A stretch of 64,000 nucleotides of DNA from Candidatus Obscuribacterales bacterium (GCA_019637435.1 JAHBVO010000004.1:558001-622000); one strand, 5' to 3'; shown: positions 1 through 9,434, numbered from the stretch's first letter. A program made the numbers and translations. Notes: generated from the letters alone by a model not told the origin.

Positions 1-1393
1 CGTAAATCAGCGCTTTCAATTCGATCTCCATACCTTTGAGGCGCTCTTTGTCTGAGCCGGAGACCGATTTGGTTGGAATCTTAGCAATACTTGCCACCAC
101 TTCTTCGATATCATCGGTGGTGATTACGCGAGAGGGACGGATATCTTCCGGCATCAGTTTAACCAGTGCGCCGACTTCGTCCATGACGTCGATGGCTTTA
201 TCCGGAAGGAATTTGTCGTTAATATGCTTAGCTGCCAAATTCGCGGTCAATTCGATTACGTCGTCCGGGTAGCTGACGCCGTGATGCTCTTCGTAGTGCG
301 ACTTGAGACCTCGAAGAATTTTTACCGTATCGGGAATGGACGGTTCTGCTACCTCTATTTTTTCGAAGCGGCGGGCTAAAGCCTTATCAGCTTCGAATGA
401 TTTCTTATACTCCGGATAGGTTGTCGAGCCGATGCAGCGCAGCTCTCCGCTGGAGAGGGCCGGTTTCAAAAGGTTAGAGGCGTCCATGACACTGCCTGTA
501 GTGGCACCTGCTCCGACTATGGTATGAATTTCGTCGATTACCATAATTACGCCCGGCTTTTCCTTCAAGGCTTTGATTACAGCTTTCAGGCGTTCTTCGA
601 ATTGACCTCGGAACTTGGTGCCGGCAATCAGAGCGCCCATGTCGAGAGCGAACATCTCGACGCCCTGAAGCGGTTTAGGAACATCGCCGGCGTTTATCTT
701 CAGGGCTAAACCTTCAGCTATAGCCGTTTTACCGACGCCAGGCTCGCCGACATACACAGGGTTGTTCTTTCGTCTGCGACAGAGAACTTGAATGGTGCGT
801 TTTATCTCTTTGTCCCGGCCAATCAGAGGATCAATTTTTCCATCTCTGGCTTTTTTGATCAGATCCACGCAGAATGAAGCGAGTGGATCTTTTAGCGCTT
901 TGCCGTCGCCGCCCTCGCCGCCGTCGAATCCCGCCGGGGCGTCACCATCTCCCGGTGATTGCAGCTTGCTGATGCCGTGCGATATGAAGTTTAAAACGTC
1001 TAGGCGCTCAACGCCTTGTTTCTCCAGTAGATAGACTGCATGACTGCGGCGTTCTTCAAACATCGCTGCAATAATGTTGCCACTGTCAATAGTTGTTTGA
1101 CTTGAGGCGTGCGCTTGCATAATCGCTCTGCGCAAAACGCGTTCGTACGCCGCGGTCTGCGACAGTGTGTACTCCATATCTTCCGGTACGCTTTCGAAGG
1201 CGTCCGATAGAAACTGTTCCAATTCTTGTCGCAGCAACTTCAGGTCGCAACCACAATTGAAAAGAACTTCCGCTCCTGTTTTCTCTTCGGTCAACGCGTA
1301 TAGAAGATGTTCGAGCGTCAGATATTCATGTCTGCGTGCAAGGGCATCTTCCGCGGCTCTAGTAATGGTTTTCTGTAATTCTGCCGTTAACAT
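1..1393 (-). CDS. clpA: ATP-dependent Clp protease ATP-binding subunit ClpA (5' part; continues beyond the left edge)
   Basis: AAA+ unfoldase that feeds substrates to the ClpP peptidase. Reading from the ATG at 1393, 464 codons are visible. An N-terminal double Clp repeat (about residues 1-140) starts MLTAELQKTI and is typical of ClpA rather than ClpB. The first AAA+ module follows a Gly/Asp-rich linker: Walker A GEPGVGKT at about 216-223, Walker B VIMVIDE at about 282-288, and an arginine-rich ARRFEKIEV segment at about 340. The window ends just after this first module, so the second AAA+ domain and the ClpP-binding loop lie outside. clpS lies 104 bp upstream on the same strand, the usual partner arrangement, which supports ClpA over ClpC. 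The missing C-terminal end is a window effect and not a truncation. Confidence 0.93.
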   Translation of the reverse strand, partial: MLTAELQKTITRAAEDALARRHEYLTLEHLLYALTEEKTGAEVLFNCGCDLKLLRQELEQFLSDAFESVPEDMEYTLSQTAAYERVLRRAIMQAHASSQTTIDSGNIIAAMFEERRSHAVYLLEKQGVERLDVLNFISHGISKLQSPGDGDAPAGFDGGEGGDGKALKDPLASFCVDLIKKARDGKIDPLIGRDKEIKRTIQVLCRRRKNNPVYVGEPGVGKTAIAEGLALKINAGDVPKPLQGVEMFALDMGALIAGTKFRGQFEERLKAVIKALKEKPGVIMVIDEIHTIVGAGATTGSVMDASNLLKPALSSGELRCIGSTTYPEYKKSFEADKALARRFEKIEVAEPSIPDTVKILRGLKSHYEEHHGVSYPDDVIELTANLAAKHINDKFLPDKAIDVMDEVGALVKLMPEDIRPSRVITTDDIEEVVASIAKIPTKSVSGSDKERLKGMEIELKALIY

Positions 1394-1497
1394 TTTAGAT
1401 TCTTATAGGGGTAGTTGTATCTAGTTCTACCACCAATTTCATCGATCGTCCTGAATTTTGGGGAAACGACCAGAGCGTCGAGGTTTAACCACTTACA

Positions 1498-1824
1498 TCA
1501 GTCTTCTTCGACCGTGCAAAGTAGCGGATAGCTATTGTCACGGGCCAGCTGTATGACCTTATTGGCTTTGGCCTCGGCCACTTCGTAGGTGTAGACGCCG
1601 GCGATGCCTATGCCCGCCTGATGGACCGACATCATGATCTTGTATGCTTCCTGGTCTGATTTGAGAAAGACCATCTTCAGCACAAGGATGACGAATTCCA
1701 TGGTCGTAAAGTCGTCATTGTGAAGCAGCACCTTAAACATGGACGGTTTCTTCAAACGCGTCCGCTTCTCGGTTACCACGCCATGATCGTTATCTAAATC
1801 GTCGTCTTTGTCCCAGTCGGACAT
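1498..1824 (-). CDS. clpS: ATP-dependent Clp protease adaptor protein ClpS
   Basis: Small cytoplasmic adaptor that delivers N-end-rule substrates to ClpA. The 108-residue product matches the family length. After a charged 25-residue flexible arm it has the core LLHNDDFTTMEFV, which carries the N-degron pocket residues, then a conserved helix QEAYKIMMSVHQAGIGIAGVYTYEVAEAK and a C-terminal LLCTVEED. GGGGAATAACG precedes the ATG and serves as ribosome site. The gene lies directly upstream of clpA with 104 bp between, so co-transcription is likely. Assignment is firm. Confidence 0.96.
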   Translation of the reverse strand: MSDWDKDDDLDNDHGVVTEKRTRLKKPSMFKVLLHNDDFTTMEFVILVLKMVFLKSDQEAYKIMMSVHQAGIGIAGVYTYEVAEAKANKVIQLARDNSYPLLCTVEED

Positions 1825-1928
1825 CGTTATTCCCCGGTCGCCTCTGGCGGATTTACTGATTATTCTACAGCGTCTTTTCCAAATTGAATCTCGACAATGC
1901 GGTTAACCGATTTTTGAGTGAGCCAGGA

Positions 1929-3986
1929 CTACTTGACCTCGGCGGAGCTGTCAGCCGGCAGTTGTTCTTTCAGCGAATTGGGAACCGTTTGAGGGTTTGA
2001 CGGCGCGATCAGCGGTAGAAGTTCCGCGCCGTTCCACTTACTTTTCAGCACAGGTTTTTGTGCCTGACCGCGATCCTCTTTTACTTCTTTTTGAACCTGG
2101 GATTGCAAGTAGGCGAAAGCATCTGCCAGGCGGGTGTTCGGGCCGTTCTTCGTCAGCCCCTCCATGAGTTTTTTCGTGAAAACGCCGTTTGGAGCACGTT
2201 TGGACTCCCAGGAACGCTCCGCTGGTTCGCTGGAGCAAATCACCAGTTGTCCGGACCCCTGAGCAAGGGCTTCGGCATCGAAGTTGGCGGCGCGAGACAT
2301 GCCTTTGGCACCAACAGTGGTGGCGCCGCTATGGCAGGCATCGAGTACAAGCAAAATCCGATCTGAATTGATCCGGTCTTTCAAGGTGCTCATAATAGCT
2401 TGCATTGAAACGCCTGTAGCGAAAAGCTCGTCTATAGACGTGTCATATGCGACCAGATAATTGTTACCGCCTGGACCCTCTTCGGTCGGACTACCGTGAG
2501 TGGAGAAGAAAACGACAACCAGGTCGTCAGGTTCTGCCACGCGGTGGAGAAACAGCGTGGCGAGTTCTGTGAGAATTCGTCTTTGTGTCGCTTTCTCATT
2601 GAGTAGTAAACGCATATGGTCGCGTTTAAAGTTTCCAGTTTTTTCCAAGAATTTATAAAAGTCGATCGCATCTTTTGCTGAGTACTGAAGCTTTGGAATT
2701 TTTGGATCTTCGAAGTTGCTGATTCCGACGATAATCGCCCATTTGTCTCGTATTGGTCGGTCTGCCCTGTCCGAATTTTTTGTTGTTGTGGTGTCGTCGC
2801 CCGCGGTGGTTTCGAGCTTGACTGCTGGTTCTATTTTGGGCTTGATTGAGGCGATTACCGAAGTTTTCGCCGTGGAGGTCGAATCTTGTGCTGAAGCGTG
2901 CGGGTTTGTTTCTGCGGAAAAAGACGTTGCGGTTGGCGTGGCGAAAACACTTGATTGTGCTGAACTTGCGATCATGGTTGGAGAGTCGACTATGTTAACG
3001 CGCTTGGAGAGCCAGATCATGCCTACGGCTTGACCAGTGTAGCCGTTGCTGATGTTTATCCGTGCAGCAACATCTTCGTTGCGTCCATACATGTTAGCGG
3101 TGAACTGACGTGCAAGCGAAGGTCCGGCCAGTTGCACATAGGAAAATGCCGGCTCTACAATCGGCCATTGCGGCGTCGATTGCGCCAAGCCTACCGTAGC
3201 GCTCGCTCCGGAAGGCAGTAGAGCGTCGACGGTGGCCGAATAGGATTGCCCAGGTGCCATCGTATTTGGTACCGTGATATGTGCGCTTATATTCGTCACG
3301 TTTCCAAAAGTAATATTGACTGATTCCTCGACAATGACCTGCGTCGAGACTTGCCAGCCTTGAGACGTCTTTCGGAAGCTAAATAAGTCATGGATAGTGC
3401 TGCGCATATTACCGGACACACCCATTGTTGGACTGGTCGTACCCACCAGGCGAGCGACCGTTTCTGCTTCTGCATAATCGCCGGAAACGCGTAGGTTTTT
3501 AACATCAAAATATGATTTTGCGGTGGGGTACAGTTGCCAGGTCTGTTGCGCCAGCTGAATGATCTGGTCATGCGTCAGTCCGTCGCCGGAGAGGTAATCG
3601 TTGGCGAGCAGTCGTCTCAGACCGCTGATATTATGGTTGTTCCAGCTGGTCACAAAGTCGTCTACCATTGCGCGAATGCTTGTCTGGTCTTGAGAGTGGC
3701 CGCTCGCGTTTGCCAACTGATTGCCTGAAGTTAGCTTGCTATAAAGATTCGCTTGTCGTTGGCGAACCTCTGATGAGTTCGGATTGAATCGCAGGGCCGC
3801 TCCGTAATAAGTCAGGGCCTCAACGTTTTGACCGGCTTGCTCGGCCGCTCTCGCGTGGGAGAGGCATGAGCCGAAGTCGCCGGGCTCGTAGGCGCTCGCC
3901 GGTGAACACGACGCTACCGTTACGGAAACGGCACAAATTGCTGTGCGAATTATTCGGTTTGTGAATGCGCGAGATAGGCTGTTCAT
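1929..3986 (-). CDS. Secreted caspase-like (C14) peptidase with TPR and NTF2-like regions
   Basis: Predicted cysteine peptidase of the caspase/metacaspase superfamily, 685 residues. The N-terminus is a signal peptide; VASC at 24-27 could be a lipobox. A TPR-like segment covers about 35-85 and a SnoaL/NTF2-like segment about 104-220 (VDDFVTSWNNHNISGLRRLL). A Ser/Thr/Ala-rich linker runs from about 335 to 410. The peptidase domain covers about 414-650, starting DKWAIIVGISNFEDP, with the catalytic pair visible as FFSTHGS (H498) and LDACHSG (C551). Both catalytic residues are present, so it should be active, outside the cytoplasm. Substrate and activation trigger are unknown. It is divergent from the nuclease gene at 4107, sharing a 120-bp intergenic region. 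Confidence 0.85.
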   Translation of the reverse strand: MNSLSRAFTNRIIRTAICAVSVTVASCSPASAYEPGDFGSCLSHARAAEQAGQNVEALTYYGAALRFNPNSSEVRQRQANLYSKLTSGNQLANASGHSQDQTSIRAMVDDFVTSWNNHNISGLRRLLANDYLSGDGLTHDQIIQLAQQTWQLYPTAKSYFDVKNLRVSGDYAEAETVARLVGTTSPTMGVSGNMRSTIHDLFSFRKTSQGWQVSTQVIVEESVNITFGNVTNISAHITVPNTMAPGQSYSATVDALLPSGASATVGLAQSTPQWPIVEPAFSYVQLAGPSLARQFTANMYGRNEDVAARINISNGYTGQAVGMIWLSKRVNIVDSPTMIASSAQSSVFATPTATSFSAETNPHASAQDSTSTAKTSVIASIKPKIEPAVKLETTAGDDTTTTKNSDRADRPIRDKWAIIVGISNFEDPKIPKLQYSAKDAIDFYKFLEKTGNFKRDHMRLLLNEKATQRRILTELATLFLHRVAEPDDLVVVFFSTHGSPTEEGPGGNNYLVAYDTSIDELFATGVSMQAIMSTLKDRINSDRILLVLDACHSGATTVGAKGMSRAANFDAEALAQGSGQLVICSSEPAERSWESKRAPNGVFTKKLMEGLTKNGPNTRLADAFAYLQSQVQKEVKEDRGQAQKPVLKSKWNGAELLPLIAPSNPQTVPNSLKEQLPADSSAEVK

Positions 3987-4070
3987 GTCTGTCTACGAGA
4001 ACGGGCTTTTTGAAAAAATCAGGACAGGCTCATGTTAGCATATGTTTTTCCTATCCTATGTGTAGACTGG

Positions 4071-4079
4071 TGTTATAGT
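4071..4079 (+). promoter_or_regulatory. Extended -10 promoter of the bifunctional nuclease gene
   Basis: TGTTATAGT is an extended -10 element (TGn plus TATAGT). It lies 27 bp before the ATG at 4107, which supports that start over the upstream in-frame ATG at 4032. No convincing -35 hexamer is visible, as expected for this promoter class. The same nonamer occurs upstream of the dehydrogenase gene at 18747. Confidence 0.5.
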
Positions 4080-4106
4080 AGAAAAGTCTATCGGTGTTTT
4101 AACGGA

Positions 4107-4682
4107 ATGAATGAAGTATCGGTTCTCGGAATAGCCTTCGACGAAGCTAATGATGTAGCTGCGGTAATCCTCAGTCGAGAAGGCGCTAAGAAAGTGGTGC
4201 CAATTCCGATTGACATCAACGAAGGAATAACGGTTATTCGCCTTTTACAAAAGAAGAAAATGCCGCGTCCGATGACTCACGATTTGATGTTCAACATCAT
4301 CGGAGATTTGCATCATAAGGTTCAGAAGGTCGAAATCGACCTGGCCGATTCGGGCAACGGCTACACCGCGTCGGTGCTTGTGCGCGGCGGTGAGGATGGC
4401 AAGCCGGAAGGCGAGGAAGAAGAAAAATGGATCACGCTGGATGCTCGACCATTCGATGCGATTGCAATAGCGATTAAGTCAGAGGCACCGATGTTCATGT
4501 CGGAAAACGCTTACGAAGCCAATTCTGTGCCATTGGTTATGGAGCAGAAAGGTGAGAAGGATGATGAATTTAAAGACTTCGTACAGAACCTAAAGGCATC
4601 GGATTTCAATCGTATCGAGCGTGGCACTGCAGAGCCCGATGAAGAGCCGGAAGGCGATCCGGACGAGGATGAGGACGAGTGA
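4107..4682 (+). CDS. Bifunctional nuclease family protein (DUF151/PF02577)
   Basis: Member of the BFN/DUF151 family, 191 residues from the chosen start. The sequence MNEVSVLGIAFDEANDVAAVILS begins exactly where the family domain begins. It continues through VPIPIDINEGITVIRLLQ and RPMTHDLMFNIIGDL to ARPFDAIAIAIKSEAPMFM, which are hallmark segments. The last 40 residues are very acidic (Glu/Asp-rich tail). The frame is open from 4032, but the upstream 25 residues have no family counterpart and would include the promoter. Family members are reported as RNase/DNase or stress-related proteins; the substrate here is unknown. Confidence 0.88.
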   Translation: MNEVSVLGIAFDEANDVAAVILSREGAKKVVPIPIDINEGITVIRLLQKKKMPRPMTHDLMFNIIGDLHHKVQKVEIDLADSGNGYTASVLVRGGEDGKPEGEEEEKWITLDARPFDAIAIAIKSEAPMFMSENAYEANSVPLVMEQKGEKDDEFKDFVQNLKASDFNRIERGTAEPDEEPEGDPDEDEDE

Positions 4683-4725
4683 AGTCGTTTCAATGGACTG
4701 CAAACGTTTTCGAATGGATCAAAAC

Positions 4726-6534
4726 TCAACTGCTTGGTGATTGCGGAATTTTAAACCAGAACGTGCTGCCATCTCCGAGGCGGCTGGTCACGCCTATGTT
4801 GCCGTGATGAGCCTCGACAATGGCCTTGCAAATGGCAAGTCCCAAACCACTTCCGACTCGTTCGCCTTCGCTGCCGGTGCCTGCTTGTTTGAACTTTTCG
4901 AATACGAGATCTAATTTGTCTTCGGCTATTCCGGGTCCCTGGTCGATGATCTGAAATTCCGCGTACGGGCGTCCTGACTTCGACTGCAATAGTCTCCCCG
5001 TCACGAGAATTGCTCTACCTTCCGGAGTGAACTTAATTGCGTTATTCACTAGATTCATCACCACGCGATTCAGGCGTTCTTTGTCTACTCGAAGTTTAAA
5101 ATTTTCGACCTCTGTCGTTACAGTGATCCTTTTGCGTTCGGCCTCCGGGGTGACAAGTTCCAGCGCTGGTGCCGCAACGTCGATAGCCAGCGCTTCCTCG
5201 TAGTTTAGTTTGATTCCGCCCGCTTCGAAGCGTTCCACATCGATCAAATCATTGATCATCGTTATAAGCGAGGAGACCGAGTATTTAGCTCGATTGATCA
5301 GTTTTTCTCCTCGCTTATCCAGATTTCCGACGACTCCTTCTGTCACCATATCTAGTGTCATTCCTAAAGAAGTGAGAGGGGCCCGAAGGTCATGGCTTAC
5401 CATCGCAAGAACCTCCTGCTTCAGCTTTTCAGCCTCCTTTCGCTCAGTAACATCGTGCAAGACACAGGACATGCTTTTGTTTTCAGGAGACCACTTGGTG
5501 GTGCATTCGTAGTATGTATACTTTCCGTCTGCTCGCTTCAAGCGCGTTTCAATGGAAATTTCTTCCACTGTATTTTTGCAAAACTCGAGTTCACGATAAG
5601 TTTCGTCCTTATCGTCCGGATGAATTAGGGCTTGAATATTCGTACCAAGCAACTCGTCTGCTTTGTATCCGAGTCGTTTGTAAACTGCTTTATTGATTTC
5701 ACGAAGACGATAAGTGTCGTCGAGCGAGCAAATTATCTCGGCGGTGTTGTCTATCATCGCGCGCTCCAGCTTGCGCGCGGCATCCAGCTCGTAAGAGAGT
5801 TTATAAACTAGTTGATCCAGACTAGCCAGTTCGTCTTTGCCTGGCAGATGGGACTCGAGAAGCATTCCTGACGCAACTTTCTGCGTGTCTGCAACAACGA
5901 TTTGAAACCGCCTTGCGAACGTTACGACAAATACCGTTGCAGCGAGTCCCGTTAGTAGCAGGTTGATTGCCACCCCGGCTTGAATCAGCTGCATCAGATG
6001 CTGTCTGCTCTCGTTTTCGCTTTCCTGAAGCCTTTTTCTTGTCGAGAGCTGCTTTTCCAATGCACCGTGGCCAGCCGTGTCCATGCGGCGCAGAAAACTC
6101 TTCAGTCTTTCAATTGTCGCTACGTTGTCTTTCTCGAATGAGTCCTGTGCCATCTCATCAACGGACTCAAATGTCGAGATGGCATCGTCCATAATGTTCG
6201 CGAGGTTGGCGACTTCCTTTGAGTCGCTGGCAAGTGATTTTCTCAAAGCATGCGCGTGTTTCTTCAAAGCCGTGTGTTTGTCATTGAATTCCAGCAAAAA
6301 ACCGGGTTCCTGCCAGACGCTGAACATCATCAATGAGGCCGCCGCCGACACCATGTCGTTTAAGGTCATATTCAACCGCAGCAATGCGTCGAGCGATTTT
6401 GCCTCGCGAACGCTCTCTGCTTCAAGCTTGTTAAACGAATCGAAGATGATGAGCAGCAGGCCTGTCTGCACGACAAGCGGAATCATCAGTAATAGCAGTA
6501 TCTGGTGTGTGGCTTTGCGAAAGGGAATTCCCAT
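4726..6534 (-). CDS. Membrane PAS-domain sensor histidine kinase
   Basis: Two-component sensor, 602 residues from the ATG at 6534. Layout: TM1 at about 12-31, a periplasmic helical sensor region to about 186, TM2 at about 187-207, a HAMP-like linker, a PAS domain at about 256-363 ending in the PAC-like VLHDVTERK, HisKA with VSHDLRAPLTSL (phospho-acceptor H381), and a HATPase domain with NLVNNAIKFTPEG, DQGPGIAEDKL and GSGLGLAICKAIVEAH. The frame is open to 6762, but GGAAAG lies seven bases before the ATG at 6534 and the extra 76 residues are low-quality sequence, so the shorter form is preferred. It is divergent from the response regulator at 6885, its probable partner. Confidence 0.9.
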   Translation of the reverse strand: MGIPFRKATHQILLLLMIPLVVQTGLLLIIFDSFNKLEAESVREAKSLDALLRLNMTLNDMVSAAASLMMFSVWQEPGFLLEFNDKHTALKKHAHALRKSLASDSKEVANLANIMDDAISTFESVDEMAQDSFEKDNVATIERLKSFLRRMDTAGHGALEKQLSTRKRLQESENESRQHLMQLIQAGVAINLLLTGLAATVFVVTFARRFQIVVADTQKVASGMLLESHLPGKDELASLDQLVYKLSYELDAARKLERAMIDNTAEIICSLDDTYRLREINKAVYKRLGYKADELLGTNIQALIHPDDKDETYRELEFCKNTVEEISIETRLKRADGKYTYYECTTKWSPENKSMSCVLHDVTERKEAEKLKQEVLAMVSHDLRAPLTSLGMTLDMVTEGVVGNLDKRGEKLINRAKYSVSSLITMINDLIDVERFEAGGIKLNYEEALAIDVAAPALELVTPEAERKRITVTTEVENFKLRVDKERLNRVVMNLVNNAIKFTPEGRAILVTGRLLQSKSGRPYAEFQIIDQGPGIAEDKLDLVFEKFKQAGTGSEGERVGSGLGLAICKAIVEAHHGNIGVTSRLGDGSTFWFKIPQSPSS

Positions 6535-6839
6535 AGAGTCTTTCCATTGGGGTCGGGGACTCAGTATATCGAATTCGAGGAGTTGCGTACTGCTCTCATC
6601 CTGTCGTCGAAGACCAGGCAGTCTTGGACTGGTACCGTATATAATACCGCTATGCGCGCCAGCTCGTAACACCACCCGAAGTGTTGCGATCAGCATGGCC
6701 TTTGTGACCCAGTATTCAGGGCTGCCGACAAGGCGGATAAAATTTTGATGGCGCGGCTGCAAATATGTTCATCTGTGCGCAGGACTGGGACTTCGGCAAA
6801 CTTTGACGTTGCCAACGTTTAAGCCGCCTTCTCGCGGTC

Positions 6840-6845
6840 TATAAT
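6840..6845 (+). promoter_or_regulatory. Probable -10 box of the response regulator gene
   Basis: A perfect TATAAT lies 40 bp before the ATG at 6885. The best -35 candidate is a weak TTTAAG at 6818-6823 (16-bp spacing). It sits in the divergent region shared with the histidine kinase gene. Confidence 0.45.
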
Positions 6846-6884
6846 ATAAGGGCTGGAAAAGGGGTAATAGCGCGAAAGGCGCCT

Positions 6885-7562
6885 ATGGCAAGAATTCTAG
6901 TTGTCGAGGATGACACACAAGTAGCGGTAGTGGTCCAGGAGGCCCTTGAATCCAATAACCACGTGGTGGATTGGGTCGCTGATGGCTCGGATGGGCTTGA
7001 GCGCATCAGTCACTATCCTTATGACCTGGCGATCGTTGATTGGAATTTGCCCGGGCTAACCGGCTTGGAAATCCTGAAAACATACCGTGAATCTGGCGGT
7101 AAAATGCCTATCCTCTTTCTTACCGGGCAATCGGATGTGCCAAACCGAGTTGAAGCGCTTAATCTTGGAGCAGACGATTATTTAATTAAGCCCTTTGCTT
7201 ATGCCGAGCTGATGGCTCGAATTAGGGCCTTGCTTCGCCGACCCCAGCAAGTTCAACAGAAAATCCTGGAAGCGCAGGAAATTCAGCTTGACCTGAATAC
7301 ATGCACGGTCACCAGATGTGGTGAGGCCGTCTCGCTTGCGCCTTCTGAATTCGCTTTGCTTGAACTATTCATGAAAAATCCTGGTCGCTTATTCAGCTCG
7401 AAGGAACTTCTTGATCGAGTTTTCACGCTGGACTCCGATGCTACTGACGAAGCCGTGCGTCAACGAATTCTCAGGCTTCGAAAGAAAATTGACGTCGAAG
7501 GCAGAGACTCGCTTATCAAAACTGTTAAAGGTCTAGGCTACAAGTTTGAAATGGAACCTTAG
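6885..7562 (+). CDS. OmpR/PhoB-type response regulator
   Basis: DNA-binding response regulator, 225 residues. The receiver domain (1-120) carries the acidic pair VEDD, phospho-acceptor D52 in AIVDWNLPG, the switch Thr in LFLTGQ and the Lys in DDYLIKPF. The winged-helix effector domain (about 128-222) shows LAPSEFALLELFMKNPGRLFS and the C-terminal hairpin TVKGLGYKFE. It is divergent from the histidine kinase at 4726-6534 with 350 bp between starts, so the two probably form one system. The target genes are unknown; the shared intergenic region is a natural candidate for autoregulation. Confidence 0.94.
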   Translation: MARILVVEDDTQVAVVVQEALESNNHVVDWVADGSDGLERISHYPYDLAIVDWNLPGLTGLEILKTYRESGGKMPILFLTGQSDVPNRVEALNLGADDYLIKPFAYAELMARIRALLRRPQQVQQKILEAQEIQLDLNTCTVTRCGEAVSLAPSEFALLELFMKNPGRLFSSKELLDRVFTLDSDATDEAVRQRILRLRKKIDVEGRDSLIKTVKGLGYKFEMEP

Positions 7563-7692
7563 CGTTCCGTTCTTGGACGGGCGGAGCTTGGCGGATAGCC
7601 CCCCTTGTCAGATGCGCCAGTTTTCCTTACATCAATCTATATAATGCTTCGACTTCTGGAGAGGCTCGATACTCACCCTTGTTTGATTTCTA

Positions 7693-7745
7693 AACCGATA
7701 TCGGTTGAGGATGATGTACAAAACGGCTCTTAATCGATATCGGTT
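7693..7745. repeat. Dispersed palindrome, 2 copies (7693-7706 exact; 7732-7745 one mismatch)
   Basis: The first copy is AACCGATATCGGTT. The second is AATCGATATCGGTT, with flanking bases extending the symmetry on its right side. They are 39 bp apart, upstream of the DUF6745-like gene and downstream of the response regulator. This is the leftmost occurrence of the element in the window. Confidence 0.9.
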
Positions 7746-7880
7746 TAGAAATTGAAATGAGGTTGCAGTCTGTAAAGGTTGAAATAGCCGGCGTTTAGCG
7801 TTTCCTTTTTTCACCGTCCTGTCAGTCACGTTGCTGTAACGTTTCTCTTGTAGTTTCTTGAGTGTGAGCCCAACGACTAC

Positions 7881-7993
7881 GACCAACCAACCTAACCAAC
7901 CAACCTAACCAACCAACCATCCAACCCGACCACCAGTCCGACAAAGCTCACGAAATTTTCCGACAATCCAACCAATCCAACCAACCAACCAGA
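7881..7993. repeat. CCAA tetranucleotide-type low-complexity tract
   Basis: Runs of CCAACCAA, broken every 13 bases by CCTAA in the first part, and repeated again as CCAATCCAACCAACCAACC near 7967-7991. A short unique stretch separates the two blocks. Such tracts are prone to slippage. It ends about 120 bp before the next gene, and no coding role is apparent. Confidence 0.75.
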
Positions 7994-8109
7994 ACCGGGG
8001 AACGCGTAAAAGCGCTCCCCTGTTTTACATTTGGCTTCTGATGGTAAACTCTCATGTGGCATCTGATGCTGGTTTAGCAACGGGCTGAGGGCTAATTTTA
8101 GGGAATGCT

Positions 8110-9309
8110 GTGGTCTCGATTGACGATACCCTCCGGAAGGCTCTTCGAGAGCATCGCAATCAGTGGTTGAAGCTGGCTGTTTCATGTGACGAGCTCAACG
8201 TTCCGAGCGTGCAGGATGCCGTCAAGCAGGTCTACGCGTTGGCTGGCTATCCGCCGCCTGAACGTCTTGTGTGGCTGGATTCGCCTCTGGCTGGGGCGGT
8301 GGCTGCCTCGATATTCAACCGGAGCTACGAGAATTTGTTCTCGCGGTTATGTAACCAACCCGTTAATGCCATGTACCAGAAACTCTGGCGGGATGCCGCT
8401 AACAGTGGAACCACTGAGCTATGGCAACATCTGGATACTCAACTCAAAATGGTTCCGTTAAACGTGGAGAGCAACATTGCCTCGCCAATCCGTGCGCAAG
8501 TGGCGCGGCAACTGGAGATTCGTTTTTCTCATCGCTCTGACCCTCATGAATCGCAGCAGGTGTTTAATGAGGACACGTGGTCGTACATATTGATGCGAAT
8601 CGAGCAACAGCTCAATGAGCAGGACTTCGATGTTCTTGGGCGACTGGTATTTGATGCGAATTTCGCGGCTGGTTGTGCTCAGCAGAGCTGGTATTGCGGA
8701 CTTGGTGGGCAAGATGGAGACCATTTAGAGCTACTCAGTTTTGCCGACGTCTCCGGAGTTGATCTTCCCGCTACGAAAGGCATATTGGCTCTATCTCGAG
8801 AGGTTAATTGGTGGTGGGTTTTTGATAAGGTAGCAATTGTCACGTACCGACCACAGATGTTAGTTCTAGATTCAGACGACCGATTGCACAATAACAGCGG
8901 TCCTGCCGTCGAATATAATGACAGCTGGTGTATTTATGCGCGCCATGGCAAGTTCATTCCTGAGCGAGTCATTCGGTTCGCACATCGTAAGAATCTGTTG
9001 GAAATTGACCGGGAGCAAAATATCGAAGTCCGTCGACATCTCATCGAAGTATACGGAGTCGAACAGTATTTGAAGGATGCTGAAGCCGTAAAAATCGATG
9101 AAGATAGTTGCGGCGTGTTGTACAGAAAGGATTTTCTTCTGGATGAGCCTCTCAAGATGGTTAAGGTTCTCAATTCGTCACCAGAGCCCGATGGTACTTT
9201 TAAGTACTACTTTTTACGCGTGCCACCGAATGTGATGACCGCACGAGAAGCGGTAGCCTGGACCTTTGGTATGTCGCCTGAAGAGTATCATCCCGAGATC
9301 GAGACCTAG
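8110..9309 (+). CDS. DUF6745-like domain protein
   Basis: Soluble 399-residue protein with no signal peptide or membrane segment. The C-terminal half has the pattern of DUF6745: HNNSGPAVEYNDSWCIYARHGKFIPERVI, then a Glu/Asp-rich region and VLYRKDFLLDEPLKMVKVLNSSPEPDG. The family is known only by sequence and no function can be given. The start is GTG at 8110, preceded by TTAGGGA. Downstream lies a convergent secreted-protein gene. The two palindromes at 7693-7745 lie upstream. Domain assignment is from memory of the family pattern and moderately sure. Confidence 0.7.
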   Translation: MVSIDDTLRKALREHRNQWLKLAVSCDELNVPSVQDAVKQVYALAGYPPPERLVWLDSPLAGAVAASIFNRSYENLFSRLCNQPVNAMYQKLWRDAANSGTTELWQHLDTQLKMVPLNVESNIASPIRAQVARQLEIRFSHRSDPHESQQVFNEDTWSYILMRIEQQLNEQDFDVLGRLVFDANFAAGCAQQSWYCGLGGQDGDHLELLSFADVSGVDLPATKGILALSREVNWWWVFDKVAIVTYRPQMLVLDSDDRLHNNSGPAVEYNDSWCIYARHGKFIPERVIRFAHRKNLLEIDREQNIEVRRHLIEVYGVEQYLKDAEAVKIDEDSCGVLYRKDFLLDEPLKMVKVLNSSPEPDGTFKYYFLRVPPNVMTAREAVAWTFGMSPEEYHPEIET

Positions 9310-9434
9310 TAGTACTACTGATACTGTCGACGCCTGACTTGGAGCCGCCATGCCGTGAAAGAATTTGTTTCAGAGCGCTAGCAAACTTGTTTTTTCAACC
9401 CGCTAATCCCGATTCGCACTAAACAAGGATGCGA

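Larger units (their letters stand above)
7563..8109. other. 547-bp intergenic region with two palindromes and a CCAA tetranucleotide tract
   Basis: No convincing gene. It holds two copies of the dispersed palindrome (7693-7706 and 7732-7745) and the CCAA-rich repeat at about 7881-7993. The repetitive reverse-strand reading of this tract (Gly-Trp-Leu-Val rich) is a low-complexity artefact. Confidence 0.7.

Noticed and set aside
7892..8185. Reverse-strand reading frame rich in Gly-Trp-Leu-Val
   Set aside because: Produced by the CCAA tract and overlapping the start of a better gene; no ribosome site.
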